Source: Mytilus trossulus
Taxonomy: Eukaryota > Mollusca > Bivalvia > Mytilida > Mytilidae
Assembly: GCF_036588685.1 (NCBI RefSeq)
Contig: NC_086380.1
Span: 66,600,180-66,664,179, forward strand
Reading direction: 5' to 3'
Length of the DNA stretch: 64,000 nt
The stretch's first letter is position 1. Each line of letters begins with the position of its first letter. Under the pieces are notes generated by a model. That model searched no databases. It was not told the origin of the DNA and saw only the letters and a list, made by a program, of their open reading frames with translations. This document shows positions 42,028 to 52,724 of the stretch, piece by piece. Both the position numbers and the translations under genes were made by a program.

Positions 42028-42190
42028 TAATGTTACTTTGACTATATAAAGAGAGATAACTCAACTTCATGTTTCTACAATTACTCACTTCCTGTAGGAG
42101 TGAGTCCTCTTCCTGTTAATGGGCAATTGTGTAACATGTGCTTATAGTTATAAAAGTATTAAAACTTAGGTATGTCCTTCTTAGTGAACA
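42028..42190 (+). repeat. Left LTR
   Basis: Starts TAATGTTACTTTGAC, with a TATATAAAG promoter-like box, and ends TTAGTGAACA. Clearly similar to the right copy but diverged, so the insertion is not recent. Confidence 0.8.
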
Positions 42191-42192
42191 AA

Positions 42193-42207
42193 TGGTAGCA
42201 GTGCGTG
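42193..42207 (+). promoter_or_regulatory. Primer binding site, initiator Met tRNA
   Basis: TGGTAGCAG, two bases after the left LTR, is complementary to the 3' end of initiator tRNA-Met. This is the usual primer of copia-type elements. Confidence 0.65.
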
Positions 42208-42786
42208 ATTGAAAGGAAAAGACACCAAAGCGTATAATAATAAAGTTTAAAGTGGAGAGAAAAAACAAAGGTGGACAAAATGTCATAAAAAATATCCCCA
42301 TCCCCCCAATAACAACGCAAAACTGAAATCATATGAACTTTACAAGCAAGAACTTTTTGGGAATGAAATAACTGATTTAGATGACAAAAAAGTATGGTGT
42401 TGTAATTGCCCTATTGAGGATGATGAATAAAAAATTAGAGAAAAGGTGTTTGATCAGATAAGTTGAGATGATATACAGGAGGACACTTGTTTGACCACAC
42501 TAATTACATTTAAAGGCATCTTGCAAAAGTTGACTTAGACACCAGTCTTACAATGAAGATTTTCAAAGGGACCAATCCATTCAAGATTATGTAGAAACAT
42601 TTGATGCTCAGTATCGTAAAATTGAGAAAAAAATACTAAGTTTCCGTCTGATATTTTTGCTTTTAACTGTTTAGAAAAGCCGAAGTTACCAAAGAAGAAA
42701 AATGTTAGTTCTTACAGCATGATTTCAAAAAACAAACCAAAATTGTATGACATAGCAAAGAGATCTCTTAAATTTTTTAGGGTGAA

Positions 42787-43247
42787 ATGTTTGATTCAGA
42801 CCAAATTTCTGCCTCAATAGGTAGCATTAAACTTGCTCCTGCTTTTTGGCTGAGAATGAAGAAGCCCTCCTGGCAGCAGTGTATTCTAAAAATAAACAAA
42901 AAAACATTTAATTATAATGGTACGGGAGATTTTTCAAGAGTAGAGGTATTTTTTTTTATAGAGAACTTACTAAAAGTCAACAGGGTTGACACACAAATTG
43001 GACAAGGGGAGGCAGCTCTGCAGTAAAGAAGAGTATAAATCCAAAAGGTTCAGGCGGCACATTATTGACATGCAGTTCTTGTGGATCTTTCCGACATATG
43101 ATGGCAAACTGTCAACATAGCTTGGAGAATATGCAGGAGAAAGTAAATAAATCAGAGGAAGTATTCATGTTTACAGGAAAAGTTAGTGAGGATATCACTC
43201 GTCTTGGGATGGTTGCACGAAACTGTGCTGTTCTTGATAATTCATGA
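42787..43247 (+). pseudogene. Gag remnant with CCHC zinc knuckle
   Basis: Two frames: 42787-43026 (gag body, with GEAALQ at the end) and 43065-43247, holding CSSCGSFRHMMANC, a CX2CX4HX4C knuckle, then LGMVARNCAVLD. A frameshift separates them, and the second is cut by a stop shortly before the RT-relic insertion. Confidence 0.75.
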
Positions 43248-43300
43248 AGTAGCAATGCATGCGGACAATTATGGATGAGGAGTCATGTAAACTCTTTAAA

Positions 43301-43850
43301 AGAGGGACAGTCAAACTCATAAATCGAAAATAAACGGACAACGCCATGGCGTAAAATGAAAAAGACAAACAGACAAACACTAGTACACATGACACACCAT
43401 AGAAAACTAAAGAATAAACAACACGAACCCCACCAAAAGCTAGGGGCGATCTCAGGTGCTCCAGAAGGGTCAGCACATGTGGCACCCGTCGTGATGCTTA
43501 TGTGATTACATATCCGGTAAATAGTTTTAATTCGGTAGATCACATTCATGAAAGAGAAGGGGATTGAAGTTACGACGTGAGGAATATATCCGATATCATT
43601 TGTAAAACGGTTATTCCATACCGGTCAACCAACTCGTGATGGCGTCCGTAAAATTTACGAAGGAATGATTTCAACTTCACCATTTGGAATTCTTGGTTTA
43701 GTAGCTTCTTTGTAAGCAGCAGCCCTTTAACAAGAAAATCATGGTAGGAAATGCAAGCACGGGAATATCGTATCAATTTGGGAGATATATACACTGTATG
43801 CAGGTGCTGCTTGAATGTTGCTACTTAGAAATGGAAAGTTCACAATTGGA
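43301..43850 (-). pseudogene. Retroelement RT C-terminal relic inserted in the copia element
   Basis: Minus frame 43794-43570 reads LIRYSRACISYHDFLVKGLL, FLRKFYGRHHELVDRYGI and TVLQMISDIF, the post-RT block of the family also seen at 18396-18830. The 3' part (43301-43570) matches 1340-1471 and 47640-47800. Confidence 0.75.
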
Positions 43851-44660
43851 AAGCTGAAATCATCTCTTTAAGTGGAACAGATAAAGGAGAATGGCAACAA
43901 GGTATTTAAATTTGGAGGTGGAACACGGTTGAAATCAATTAGATGGGTATAATTTGCCAGCAGTTAAAGATGTAGATTCAGACATTCATGATTTGTTTCC
44001 TCATTCATCCGAACAAAAATGGCATAATTCTCGATCATTCTACGTACATTGAGAAAATAGATAACACTACTATAGACCCATCAAGAGGCGATTATCAATT
44101 TAGGTCATATCTTAATGAATATTCAAAAACTAGTAAAATCTATGAAATAAGCTAGAGGGCCTTAATACAAGGGAGAAACACTTGTAGAGAAAGTTAATTG
44201 GTAAAATAAATTGGGCTCTTCAAGTTTCAAGACCTGATATGGCTTTTGAAATGATAGTCATGAGTAATAAACTTGTTTCATTTCCAAAAATGAATAAATA
44301 TATAAAAGAATATGGAAAATTATCGTTTTATTTCCAAAAATTAATAAATATATACTAAAAGAATATGGAAAATTATCGTTTTAACAGACGCCTCTCTGAG
44401 ATATATTAGTAATGGAACTGGAAGTACATAATCTCATGTAATTTGGATAGTTGATAATGAAAATAATAGTCCGATAACTTGGCAATCACACGTGTAGTAA
44501 GATCTACAATTGAAGCAGGAGCCTTAAGGTTAGAGTCTAGTTTTTGCCACCGTCGAATAAATTAAGACATTTTAGGATATGACAAACGTTTAAGAATTGA
44601 CATTGTAGCAATCGCTGAGTCATTGGCGTCCATAGAAGTAGACAATGCCTAAGTCTAGAG
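43850..44660 (+). pseudogene. Protease-start and RNase H remnants of the copia element
   Basis: 43905 onward reads FKFGGGTRLKSIR in one frame. 44370-44540 reads LTDASLRYISNGTGST and ITWQSH, followed by a STIEAGALRL-like piece: the TDAS and SWQS/AEA landmarks of copia RNase H. Several stops and shifts; not functional. Confidence 0.65.
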
Positions 44661-44826
44661 CTTCATCTTATGAACTTGTGCAATTTATTCAAACAGGACT
44701 TCGTTTAAATAGTGAAATAATTCATAACATTTAATTTCATTTTATGTTTGTCACATGGGAGAGAATAATCCCTTTGATCTGAGGGTAGTCTAAATAGTTA
44801 TCAAAGGTACCAGGATTATAATTTAG

Positions 44827-44875
44827 TATGCCAACCGCGCGTTTCGTCTACATAAGACTCATCAGTTACGCTCAT
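44827..44875 (-). ncRNA. Hammerhead ribozyme, cleavage site altered
   Basis: Core CTGATGA and GAAA kept, but the GTC triplet reads GGT, so cleavage is probably lost. Confidence 0.6.
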
Positions 44876-45184
44876 TTCAAAATATTTATAAAGCCAAACA
44901 AGTACGAAGTTGAAGAGCATTGAGGATCCAAAATTCCAAAAAGTTGTGCAAAATACGGCTAAGGTAATCTATTCTTGGGATAAGAAAATCCTTAGTTTTT
45001 TCGAAAAATTCAAAGTTTAGTAAACAGTAAATTTATAAAAATGACCGCATGATTGATATTCATGTCAACACCGAAGTGTTGACTACTGGGCTGGTGATAA
45101 CCTCGGGGACGAAACGTTCACCAGCAGTGGCATCGACCCAGTGGTGTAAATAGTTATCAAAGGTACCAGGATTATAATTTAGTA

Positions 45185-45236
45185 CACCAGGCGAGCGTTT
45201 CGTCTACATAAGACTCATTATAGTGACGCTCATATC
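45185..45236 (-). ncRNA. Hammerhead ribozyme, broken
   Basis: CTGATGA is disrupted by a small insertion (CTATAATGA) and stem III is changed (CGCTCGCC). Inactive by inspection. Confidence 0.55.
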
Positions 45237-45548
45237 AAAATATTTATAAAGCCAAACAAGTACGAAGTTGAAGAGCATTGAGGATCCAAAATTCCAAAAA
45301 ATTGTACCAAATACGGCTTAGGTAATCTATTACTGGGATAAGAAAATCGGATTATCCTTAGTTTTTCGAAAAATTCAAAATTTAGTAAACAGTAAATTTA
45401 TAAAAATGACCACATAATTGATATTCATGTCAACACCGAAGTGCTGACTACTGGGCTGGTGATACCCTCGGGGACGAAACGTCCACCAGCAGTGGCATCG
45501 ACCCAGTGGTGTAAATAGTTATCAAAGGTACCAGGATTATAATTTAGT

Positions 45549-45594
45549 ACACCAGACGCGCGTTTCGTCTACATACGACTCATCAGTGACGCTC
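45549..45594 (-). ncRNA. Hammerhead ribozyme, intact core
   Basis: CTGATGA (45580-45586), stem II GTC/GAC with loop, GAAA (45563-45566), self-complementary stem III ACGCGCGT, cleavage triplet GTC, and stem I GCGTCA pairing with TGGTGT through wobble pairs. The palindromic stem III suggests it works as a dimer. Confidence 0.75.
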
Positions 45595-45837
45595 ATATCA
45601 AAATATTTATAAAGCCAAACAAGTACGAAGTTGAAGAGCATTGAGGATTCAAAACTCCAAAAAGTTGTGCCAAATACGGGTAAGGTAATCTAAACCTTGT
45701 GATGATCTTGAACTTTTAATTTAGCAACATTTGTTTTCATATGGGACAGAATAATCCCTTGAGATTAAAGGATTGTCAAAACCCTATGAAGATCTTGTAA
45801 TTATATAAAACAAAAGAAAGTAGAAGGAATGATTATA

Positions 45838-45995
45838 TAAAGTTACTTTGACTATATAAAGAGATATAACTCTATTTCATGTTTCTACAAATTCTCTCTT
45901 CCTGTAGGAGTGAGTCCTCTTCCGGTTTATGGTCAATTGTGTAACATGTGCTAATAGTTATTAAAGTATCAAAACTTCTTCTGAGTGCATTAACA
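45838..45995 (+). repeat. Right LTR
   Basis: Starts TAAAGTTACTTTGACTATA and ends GTGCATTAACA. A purine-rich stretch (AAAAGAAAGTAGAAGG) just before it fits a polypurine tract. Confidence 0.8.
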
Positions 45996-46000
45996 TAATC

Positions 46001-47180
46001 AATCAAGCAAGTTATAAGAGCCATGAAAGGAAGGAGATTGTGTATATTACCATGGCTTCATTTATTTTTTGTTAGTACGAATATTTTTTCTTGAATAGAG
46101 AGACAATTGTATGATTGTGGATACTTCATGTCGTGGTTTTCACAAAGTTAGAACTCGAGTCTGTAGAAAATTTGTTCTTTGTTGAACATAAGTGATTGGC
46201 CTTTGTCCACGAAAAAGGCCAAAATGGTATCCCACAGATAATATTGAATCCACAGTAATTCTTGACACAAAATATTTGTTTTAACCAAAAGCAATGTAAT
46301 ATTAAGTTACAGAAAAGTTTAAACATTAAGGAATAGCCAAAGACTCACTGCTAGTTTATTTTAGAACCATGTACTGGTTTAAGTGGAATTTGTCTCCTAA
46401 TTAAAAGTGCTACATTTTTGCATTGAGAAACATGACTATTACTGGCTGTAACCAGGAAAGAAAGCTTACAATTACGGTCATAAGAAGCTTGATTATCTAG
46501 TTGTTGGGAACAGAAACAATAGCATAGTTAAGACAACCACAAGACACATCAATGTATGATATAACTTAGCAGGAAGGATGTGGAGTTATATAAATCACTT
46601 TTTTTTCCGGTCAATTTGCTATTCAAAATTGCTATATTTCACGACACTGGTCTATTTTTGAGACCATGTCTTTGCCTCTAGATGTTTTAAGGTTGTGTTT
46701 TCTATATTTTTTTTCTTTTCTTTTTGTCAGTTTGTCCACATTTTCCTGTAAGTGGCATACTCATATACGTGAGAGTACTGTTGATAGTCTCAAAGGTTGC
46801 AGAGATGAGTGCAATATCTGATAATGGTGTCAACAATTATGATAGTTTATGATAAGTGTATTTAAGGGCACACATATTTGGAAGGCATGTGTACTTCAAT
46901 TAGTGCATTTCATTTATATGGAGGTATCTTGGCTCCATTCCTGTACCAAGTCATGACTATTGTTTTCCTTTCGTTTCATTCATTAGTGCCTAAGATTTTG
47001 CCATGTGATAAAGAACTCACTATTTTGACTTTTTCTTTTAAGTTCAGAGTTTTTGTTATTTGACTTTCTTCCATCAGTCATAGACCACAATTTTTGAAAG
47101 TTTTGTAGTTATACATAATGACATATACTACATATAGGCAAAACAATTTGTCAAAAGTTTAATTTAATAATGTATATTCT
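46001..47180. other. Intergenic with repeat fragments
   Basis: 46196-46257 is a fragment of the CTGTGGATTCAT MITE family. 46927-47060 (CTGTACCAAGTCATGACTAT) is a diverged copy of the repeat at 2588-2983. No gene seen. Confidence 0.5.
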
Positions 47181-47184
47181 ATGG

Positions 47185-47290
47185 TCTAATTAGTTATCAA
47201 AGGTACCAGGATTATCCTTTTGTACGCCAGCCGCTCATATCAAAAATATTTATAAAGCCAAACAAGTACAAAGCTGAACAGCATAAAGTA
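47185..47290 (-). repeat. Retrozyme fragment with the hammerhead deleted
   Basis: TAGTTATCAAAGGTACCAGG then directly CGCTCATATCAAAAATATT; the ribozyme between has gone. Confidence 0.65.
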
Positions 47291-47639
47291 GGTAATAAAA
47301 CAACATCCAGGAGGTAAACTAAGATGCTCCAGATAAAAGAGACAACTCGTGTTTCATATTTATGACCTGTTGTATTGGTCATATATAAACCAAGATAATC
47401 TGTGTTGTCTTTTTATTGCTTTCACTTCATAACTGTAAAATCTGCTTCAAACCTTAATATGGCATATAGACGACATTGTTCATAAAGATCACATTATAAT
47501 GAATAAAGATGGGAAGAAAGATAACAGAGGATATCGGTATTCAAATTCAAAGATAAAAAACAAACTTACAACTCTATGGCTAAAAGATAAAGACAAATTT
47601 TAAATAGACAGATAATATTACACAAGACTCAACAAAGAA

Positions 47640-48020
47640 AACTTAAGTCTAAGCAACAGAAACCCCACCGAAACCTTGGGGTGATTTCAGGTTCTCTGGA
47701 AAGGTAAGCAGATCTTGCTCCACTTGTGGCACCTGTCGTGTTGCTCATGTTATTACAAACCCGGTAAATTGCCTAATTTGGTAGGTCAAATTCGTGAAAA
47801 GGGGAAGGGTCTGTAGTAACAACTTCACCTCGATATCACCCGTGAAATGGATATTCCATAAAGGTCAACTAACTCGCGATGGCGTCTGTAAAATTTAAGA
47901 GGGAATGATTTCAAATTCACCATCTGGAACTCAGTATTGGTTTAATTGCTTCATTGTGAGCAACAACCCTCTATCAAGGACATCATGATAGGAAATACGT
48001 ATAAGCCTTGTTAATCTCAG
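47640..48020 (-). pseudogene. Third RT C-terminal relic
   Basis: Aligns with 43430-43760 (CTTGCTCCACTTGTGGCACC, GGATATTCCATAAAGGTCAA). Frame broken. Confidence 0.65.
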
Positions 48021-48340
48021 TTTCAGATATTTTTTTGTTTAAAATCCGTGTGAAAATTTTTATAGAGTATGATTTTTCCCTCCACAAGACAAGATACTAA
48101 TATCTACTTTGGTCATTCTTTTTTTATAAAATAAAGTGGTACCAACTCTTCTAATTTGTCTTTTTAATAGTTTGGAATACTTGTGTAAAGTGAAGAAAAC
48201 AAAATTATTGCAAGATGAAATAGTCTTAGACTGTATGTACTGGTACTCTAAAAAATAAGTGTGATAGATTTTATGTTGCTGTGTCCACAACTTCTTAGTA
48301 ATATACCTTAACCAAAACTCTTAACTATTTAAACTCTGGG

Positions 48341-48690
48341 TCAATGCCACTGCTGGTGGACGTTTCGTCCCCGAGGGTATCACCAACCCGGTAGTTGGCA
48401 CTTCGGTGTTGACATGAATATCAATTATGTGGTTATTTTTTTTAATTTCCTGTTTACAAAACTTTGAATTAATCGATAAAACTAAGGATTTTCTTAACTC
48501 AGTAATAGGTTACCTTCGCCGTATTTGAACTTTTTTGAGTTTTGGATCCTCAATGCTCATCAACTTCGAATCGTACTTGTTTGGCTTGATAAATATTTTG
48601 ATATGAGCGTCACTGATGAGTCTTATGTAGTCGAAACGCGCGTCTGGCGTACTAAATTATAATTATCTTACCTTTGGTAACTATATAGTG
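48341..48690 (+). mobile_element. Single retrozyme unit
   Basis: Near full-length unit opposite in direction to the array, from CACTGCTGGTGGACGTTTC to TTTGGTAACTATA. Its hammerhead (48604-48650) has stem II changed from GTC/GAC to GTC/GTC; the core is otherwise kept. Confidence 0.7.
48604..48650 (+). ncRNA. Hammerhead ribozyme, stem II mismatch
   Basis: CTGATGA, GAAA, ACGCGCGT and GTC all present; stem I GCGTCA/TGGCGT pairs. One U-U mismatch in the 3-bp stem II. Confidence 0.6.
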
Positions 48691-48818
48691 TGTTATCCTG
48701 ATAAAAGGTGAAAATCATGTAAAGAACGGACAGTTAATGGCAGCTGCCTACCCTACATCGCCCAAATCAATTTTACTTCTAATATCCGGTCAAAAATCTA
48801 TTACTCTGCATAATAAAA

Positions 48819-48895
48819 TTGAGAAAGGAAATGGTGAATGTGTCAAACTCCCGCACCCGTAGGCATCCTCCAGCCGGCCCCTTGAAAATTTGTAT
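48819..48895 (-). repeat. Retroelement 3' end, internally deleted
   Basis: TTGAGAAAGGAAATGGTGAA then CCCGCACCCGTAGGCATCC, the complement of the 18831-19473 tail with its middle missing. Confidence 0.55.
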
Positions 48896-49296
48896 GCTAA
48901 GCTGTATATGAATGTTTGTTGAATTAAAATACTTTTAAAAGCTAATTTTGAAGGCATTTTTTTTTATAGTTAATTTCACCATGGCTTCAATAATTTTGTA
49001 CATATTTCTAATGCATTGCTGTGTAGGGTAATGATTAGGATCATCTAGTGTGGGATATGTGCATTCACAGAACGTTTTTAAAAAGTGGATGTAATGGTAT
49101 AAAAGTAAAAAAAATGTTCAGAACCTCTAGTTCGTTAAACAAAACAAACCAACAGTAGTGTATTTGACCTTAACAAAATAGTCAACCTCATTCAAGGATC
49201 TAAAAGAAATCTATGGAAAGTAATGAATCACAGACAAAACTTTTACTTTTATTCAATATTTTTATGAAGTGCCACATTTGATGTATTAGCTATGGA

Positions 49297-50047
49297 CTAG
49301 TCTATAGCATTCTGAAGTCTCTCCAGATAGTTCCATTGGTTAAAGTTCAAATACGGTCCAATTAAAGTAGCTTGTCCTCTGTGAAACCTTCTTATGTCCA
49401 GTATAACTGATTCTTGATACCTGCACACCCTCATATATAGTTCGTTGTCTGGTAACCCAAATAACTGAATGCAATGAGTGTCATTCCAGGGAAAGTCTGA
49501 CTTATCTAATAGTTGTATACATCCTGTTTTGTTAAATCCTTTATCAATTTTATATAAAAAAAAAAAAACTAGTCAAAACCAGTGTCGTACATATCAGGGA
49601 TAACATGATGCAGATTCCAGTAATTTATATTTGTCTAGATGGAAATGGTAGTTGCTATATATTGAACTCAGACTGGATCTAATGCTTGCATACTGAAATG
49701 ATGACTTATCAGAAAGCATGTGTACTGTTGTGTGGTTGTTGAAATATATGACATAGTCCGACACAGTTACCCTTTTTTAAGCAATTCTATCAGAACGTCT
49801 CCATGACAGGGGCTGGGTGATACCAACAACCTAGATTTTTACCTCTAAGTTCACTCAATGATTCAAACAATGTCTTGTCATTATAGACCGTGGTATCAGT
49901 TAAAATGTATTTCCTATATAACTGGATACATTTATTGCGTCCATATGTCTTTACCTAGAAAGGATTCTGCCATTTACTGCCTTCAACATAAGATGGCATA
50001 CCTCTAACTATATACACATTATTTGAATTGGACATCCAATGCTGCAT
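49297..50047 (-). pseudogene. Broken gene with DUF4326-like and PC4-like parts
   Basis: Reading the minus strand from 50047: VYIVRGMPSYVEGSKWQNPF, then a stop, then GRNKCIQLYRKYIL and LSELRGKNLGCW. This is the DUF4326 pattern (start motif, KWxNPF, ELRGKxLGCW). The closing CHGDVLIELL continues in another frame, so there is also a one-base shift. A middle stretch (YVIYFNNHTTVHMLSDK) follows. The last open piece (49297-49547) has RVCRYQESVILDIRRFHRG and FNQWNYLERL, as in the PC4/p15 ssDNA-binding fold, and ends in TAG. Function unknown; at least three breaks. Similar pairs may occur in selfish or viral DNA, which I cannot check. Confidence 0.65.
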
Positions 50048-50065
50048 ACACATTCCTTACATACT

Positions 50066-50165
50066 GAAGGATGTCACAAATTTTTTACCTATAACATTCA
50101 TCACATACTGAAGGACGTCACACATTCCTAACCTATAACATTCCTTACATACTGAATGACGTCAC
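50066..50165. repeat. Short tandem repeat, about three units
   Basis: Unit CATACTGAAGGACGTCACAC with ATTC and CTATAACATTC spacers. Confidence 0.7.
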
Positions 50166-50639
50166 ACATTCCAGACATTGCAATATATTGCAAGAAAACT
50201 ATCTAGAATCCCCAATACAACACTACTACCAACTCGAATGGAAACAAACTTTGTCAGAGGCAAAAATAGAATACAAATCTTCCAAAGAATACTTTCACCT
50301 GTAAAAACAAATTACTAGCAGGGCATGGGTGTCAAAGTAACCAACAACAGTGATAACTATCATGTCAACACTGAGGTCATGAGTAAGAATCTCCCTTTAC
50401 AAGGTTCATTTGACTTGAATCTCTCTAGACTGAATTGTCCATCTGCTAAAAGGTGTGGTTCTCTCTATTGCTCCCACCACAATAAAACTTCTGTAGCAAA
50501 GAATACTGAAAACGGCATTAAACACCAGCAATCAATCAGTAAATTTAATTACTGGCAATCTTTGCAATACAAAGTCCCCTACAGGTTAAAAATTCTTTGT
50601 ACTGCAACTGAAACAAAATTCTAAATTTATCTATGTTTT

Positions 50640-51075
50640 GTCATGGTCTAAGCTATATAACTAAAATCAAGTCAATATCTTCAAGCATGACGAAAAATCC
50701 CAATGTAAAAATGGATTATTTGAGTAAAGGACCATACCTTTGCATAAAATCATTCGACAGGGCCAAAATTCGAAATTAATTTGTAACTCGTCAGAATCAA
50801 ACTATATACCAACATCAAATCAATATCTTCAAACACGACATAGAAACCAGTGGAAAACTTGATTATTGGAAAGAATTTTTAAGTTCAATGACCATACACA
50901 TAATCTTCAGACCGAGCAAAATTTGAACTTGATCTGTAACTTGCCATGATAAAACAATAACAAGAAATCAAATCAATTTCTTCAAGGACAAAGTAGAAAC
51001 TGTGGAAACCCTGCCTGACTGACAGATGGACAGACAGACAGAGTGCAAAGCTAAAGTCTCCTTTGACTTCGTCAG
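50640..51075 (-). repeat. Diverged GTGGGGCATT-family repeat
   Basis: Three units of AAATCAATATCTTCAA and GGACCATAC, then GACAGACAGACAGAGTGCAA. Confidence 0.5.
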
Positions 51076-51106
51076 TATGGAACTAAAAAGACAGGAAAAT
51101 ATCAAA

Positions 51107-51255
51107 TAGTTATCAAAGGTACCAGGATTATAATTAAGTACACCAGACGTGCATTTCATCTACATAAGACTCGTCAGTGACGATCCTATCAAATATTTAT
51201 AAAGCCAAACAAGTACAAAGTTGAAGAGCATTGAGGATTCAAAATTCCAAAAATA
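51107..51255 (-). mobile_element. Retrozyme fragment with mutated hammerhead
   Basis: TAGTTATCAAAGGTACCAGG to TTCCAAAAATAG. Hammerhead at 51140-51184: CTGACGA (allowed), stem II weakened to GTC/GAT, GAAA kept, stem III ATGCACGT. Confidence 0.65.
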
Positions 51256-51621
51256 GTTTGGATGTTATCCCCCCCCCAAAAAAAACAAACTTACTGAAAT
51301 AGATATAGAATCCTGATAAAAAAAATAAAAACAGTCTGATTCTTGCAATAAACTAGAAAGTATGTGTTCTACATATTCTTTATTTACATGTTTACAAAAT
51401 GATCAACAAAATATCATAACAACAACAACTATAGTATAATTTGCTCCACAAAATATTATTAAATAAATATTTTTAAGTCTGTTCAAATATGTCTTGCTGA
51501 AACAGCGTCTTATCTGCCCTGGCAGCAGAATAGGTTTGATGATAGATGTATATGAAAAGCTTTATTGTGAATATTGGAAACTATCCATGGTCCATGTATT
51601 ACAATATTTAGCTCAGGTTAA

Positions 51622-51894
51622 GGTGGTACCTAACACTACAGGGAGATAACTCTGTAAATTCGTCTAAATGTTTTAATTACGTTGTGTTGTAAAGGGAATA
51701 TCAAGCTTCTCAATGATCAAAATTGGTGTTTGTCAAACTGCTATATAACCAGTGTAATTTTTCTGACAAAACGGTTGGTTAAAAAAATTTGAAATTTTGA
51801 TATTTTTATTAAAGGGTTAAAGTAAATACATTGTCAAAATTTAATGAAAATTAAACGAGCCAAATTAATTTTAGTGAAAGTGTTGGGTACCACC
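51622..51894. mobile_element. 273-bp MITE with TTAA target duplication
   Basis: GGTGGTACCTAACAC at the left and its near-complement GTGTTGGGTACCACC at the right. TTAA on both sides (51618-51621, 51895-51898), as for piggyBac- or Kolobok-type elements. Confidence 0.8.
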
Positions 51895-52502
51895 TTAATT
51901 AAGCCATCTCATTTTTTTTTAAATGATCTAAATATCTGATTCTAGTTCAATATAACCTTCTATTCTTAAACATATAAACAAATGTACTTATTTCAGAGAG
52001 AATTTTACAAAAATTCTGAAGATATTACCAAAGTATGCTAAAAGAGTATCTAAATTAATTCTTTCTTCCTAGTTGAGAGTTTTAGTCAAGTTTAACTAGG
52101 AGACATTTTAATATTACACTATAATTTTAAGTTTGATTACTAAATAAATACATGTCAAAGAATTCCAAATGAACTAACTTCATTAAATGAGTATTTTGTA
52201 GAGCAAATTGTACCATGACAAAAAGCACTTTTAATGGTTTGATTCGAATGAGATTATATAATTAATATCAAGGTTTAAAAATCACAGGTATGCAGGATAA
52301 CTAACTACCCACAATGCATCTACAAATATGGTTTCATTTGTACTCTGGGATACCTTTAAGGACTGTTCTTTTTAAACAATGCATGGCATTCTTAATATTA
52401 AAGAGCAGACTATTATTATTCCCTAGTTTAACACTTCACTCATACATACAATATTGAAAGTGCCTTCTCATGCGCCAATTTATATATTGATGGTTCATCC
52501 CA

Positions 52503-52724
52503 TTGAAGGCAAATACTGTGGATTCATTAATATTTGTTGGATACTAATTTTCATAGATTTTGTGGGTACAGGGGTACCATGAATTTAAATTTACAAAGAA
52601 TTAAAATTTTTCTAAAGGAATGTATACAGACTTTGCCAAAACCACTAATTTAAATATCCAAGAACATGCAAGTTTTTCTCAATCCACAAAAATTGGTAAG
52701 CACGAAAATGAATGAATCCACAAT
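52503..52724. mobile_element. MITE, CTGTGGATTCAT family
   Basis: TACTGTGGATTCATTAATA on the left, AATGAATCCACAATA on the right, TA flanks. Internal CCACTAATTTAAATATCCA. Confidence 0.75.

Larger units (their letters stand above)
44795..45695 (-). mobile_element. Tandem retrozyme array (2.5 units of 356-365 bp)
   Basis: Units start at 44795, 45151 and 45516 with TAGTTATCAAAGGTACCAGG. Each has a hammerhead sequence on the minus strand. Head-to-tail units of this length with one hammerhead each are the hallmark of metazoan retrozymes, non-autonomous elements spread through circular RNA. The third unit is cut at about 45695. A short near-repeat (GAGAATAATCCCTTTGA and ACAGAATAATCCCTTGA) stands on either side. 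Confidence 0.75.
42028..45995 (+). mobile_element. Decayed Ty1/copia-like LTR retrotransposon, 3.97 kb
   Basis: Two direct LTR copies (42028-42190 and 45838-45995) bound it. TAATC flanks both ends (42023-42027, 45996-46000). An initiator-Met-tRNA primer site follows the left LTR. Gag with a CCHC knuckle, a protease-start remnant and a copia-type RNase H remnant lie inside in the right order. Integrase and the RT core are missing. It has been invaded by an RT relic (43301-43850) and a retrozyme array (44795-45695). Confidence 0.82.

Noticed and set aside
50325..50624. 99-codon plus-strand frame
   Set aside because: No recognised domain, no splice support, and it runs into a repeat at about 50640.
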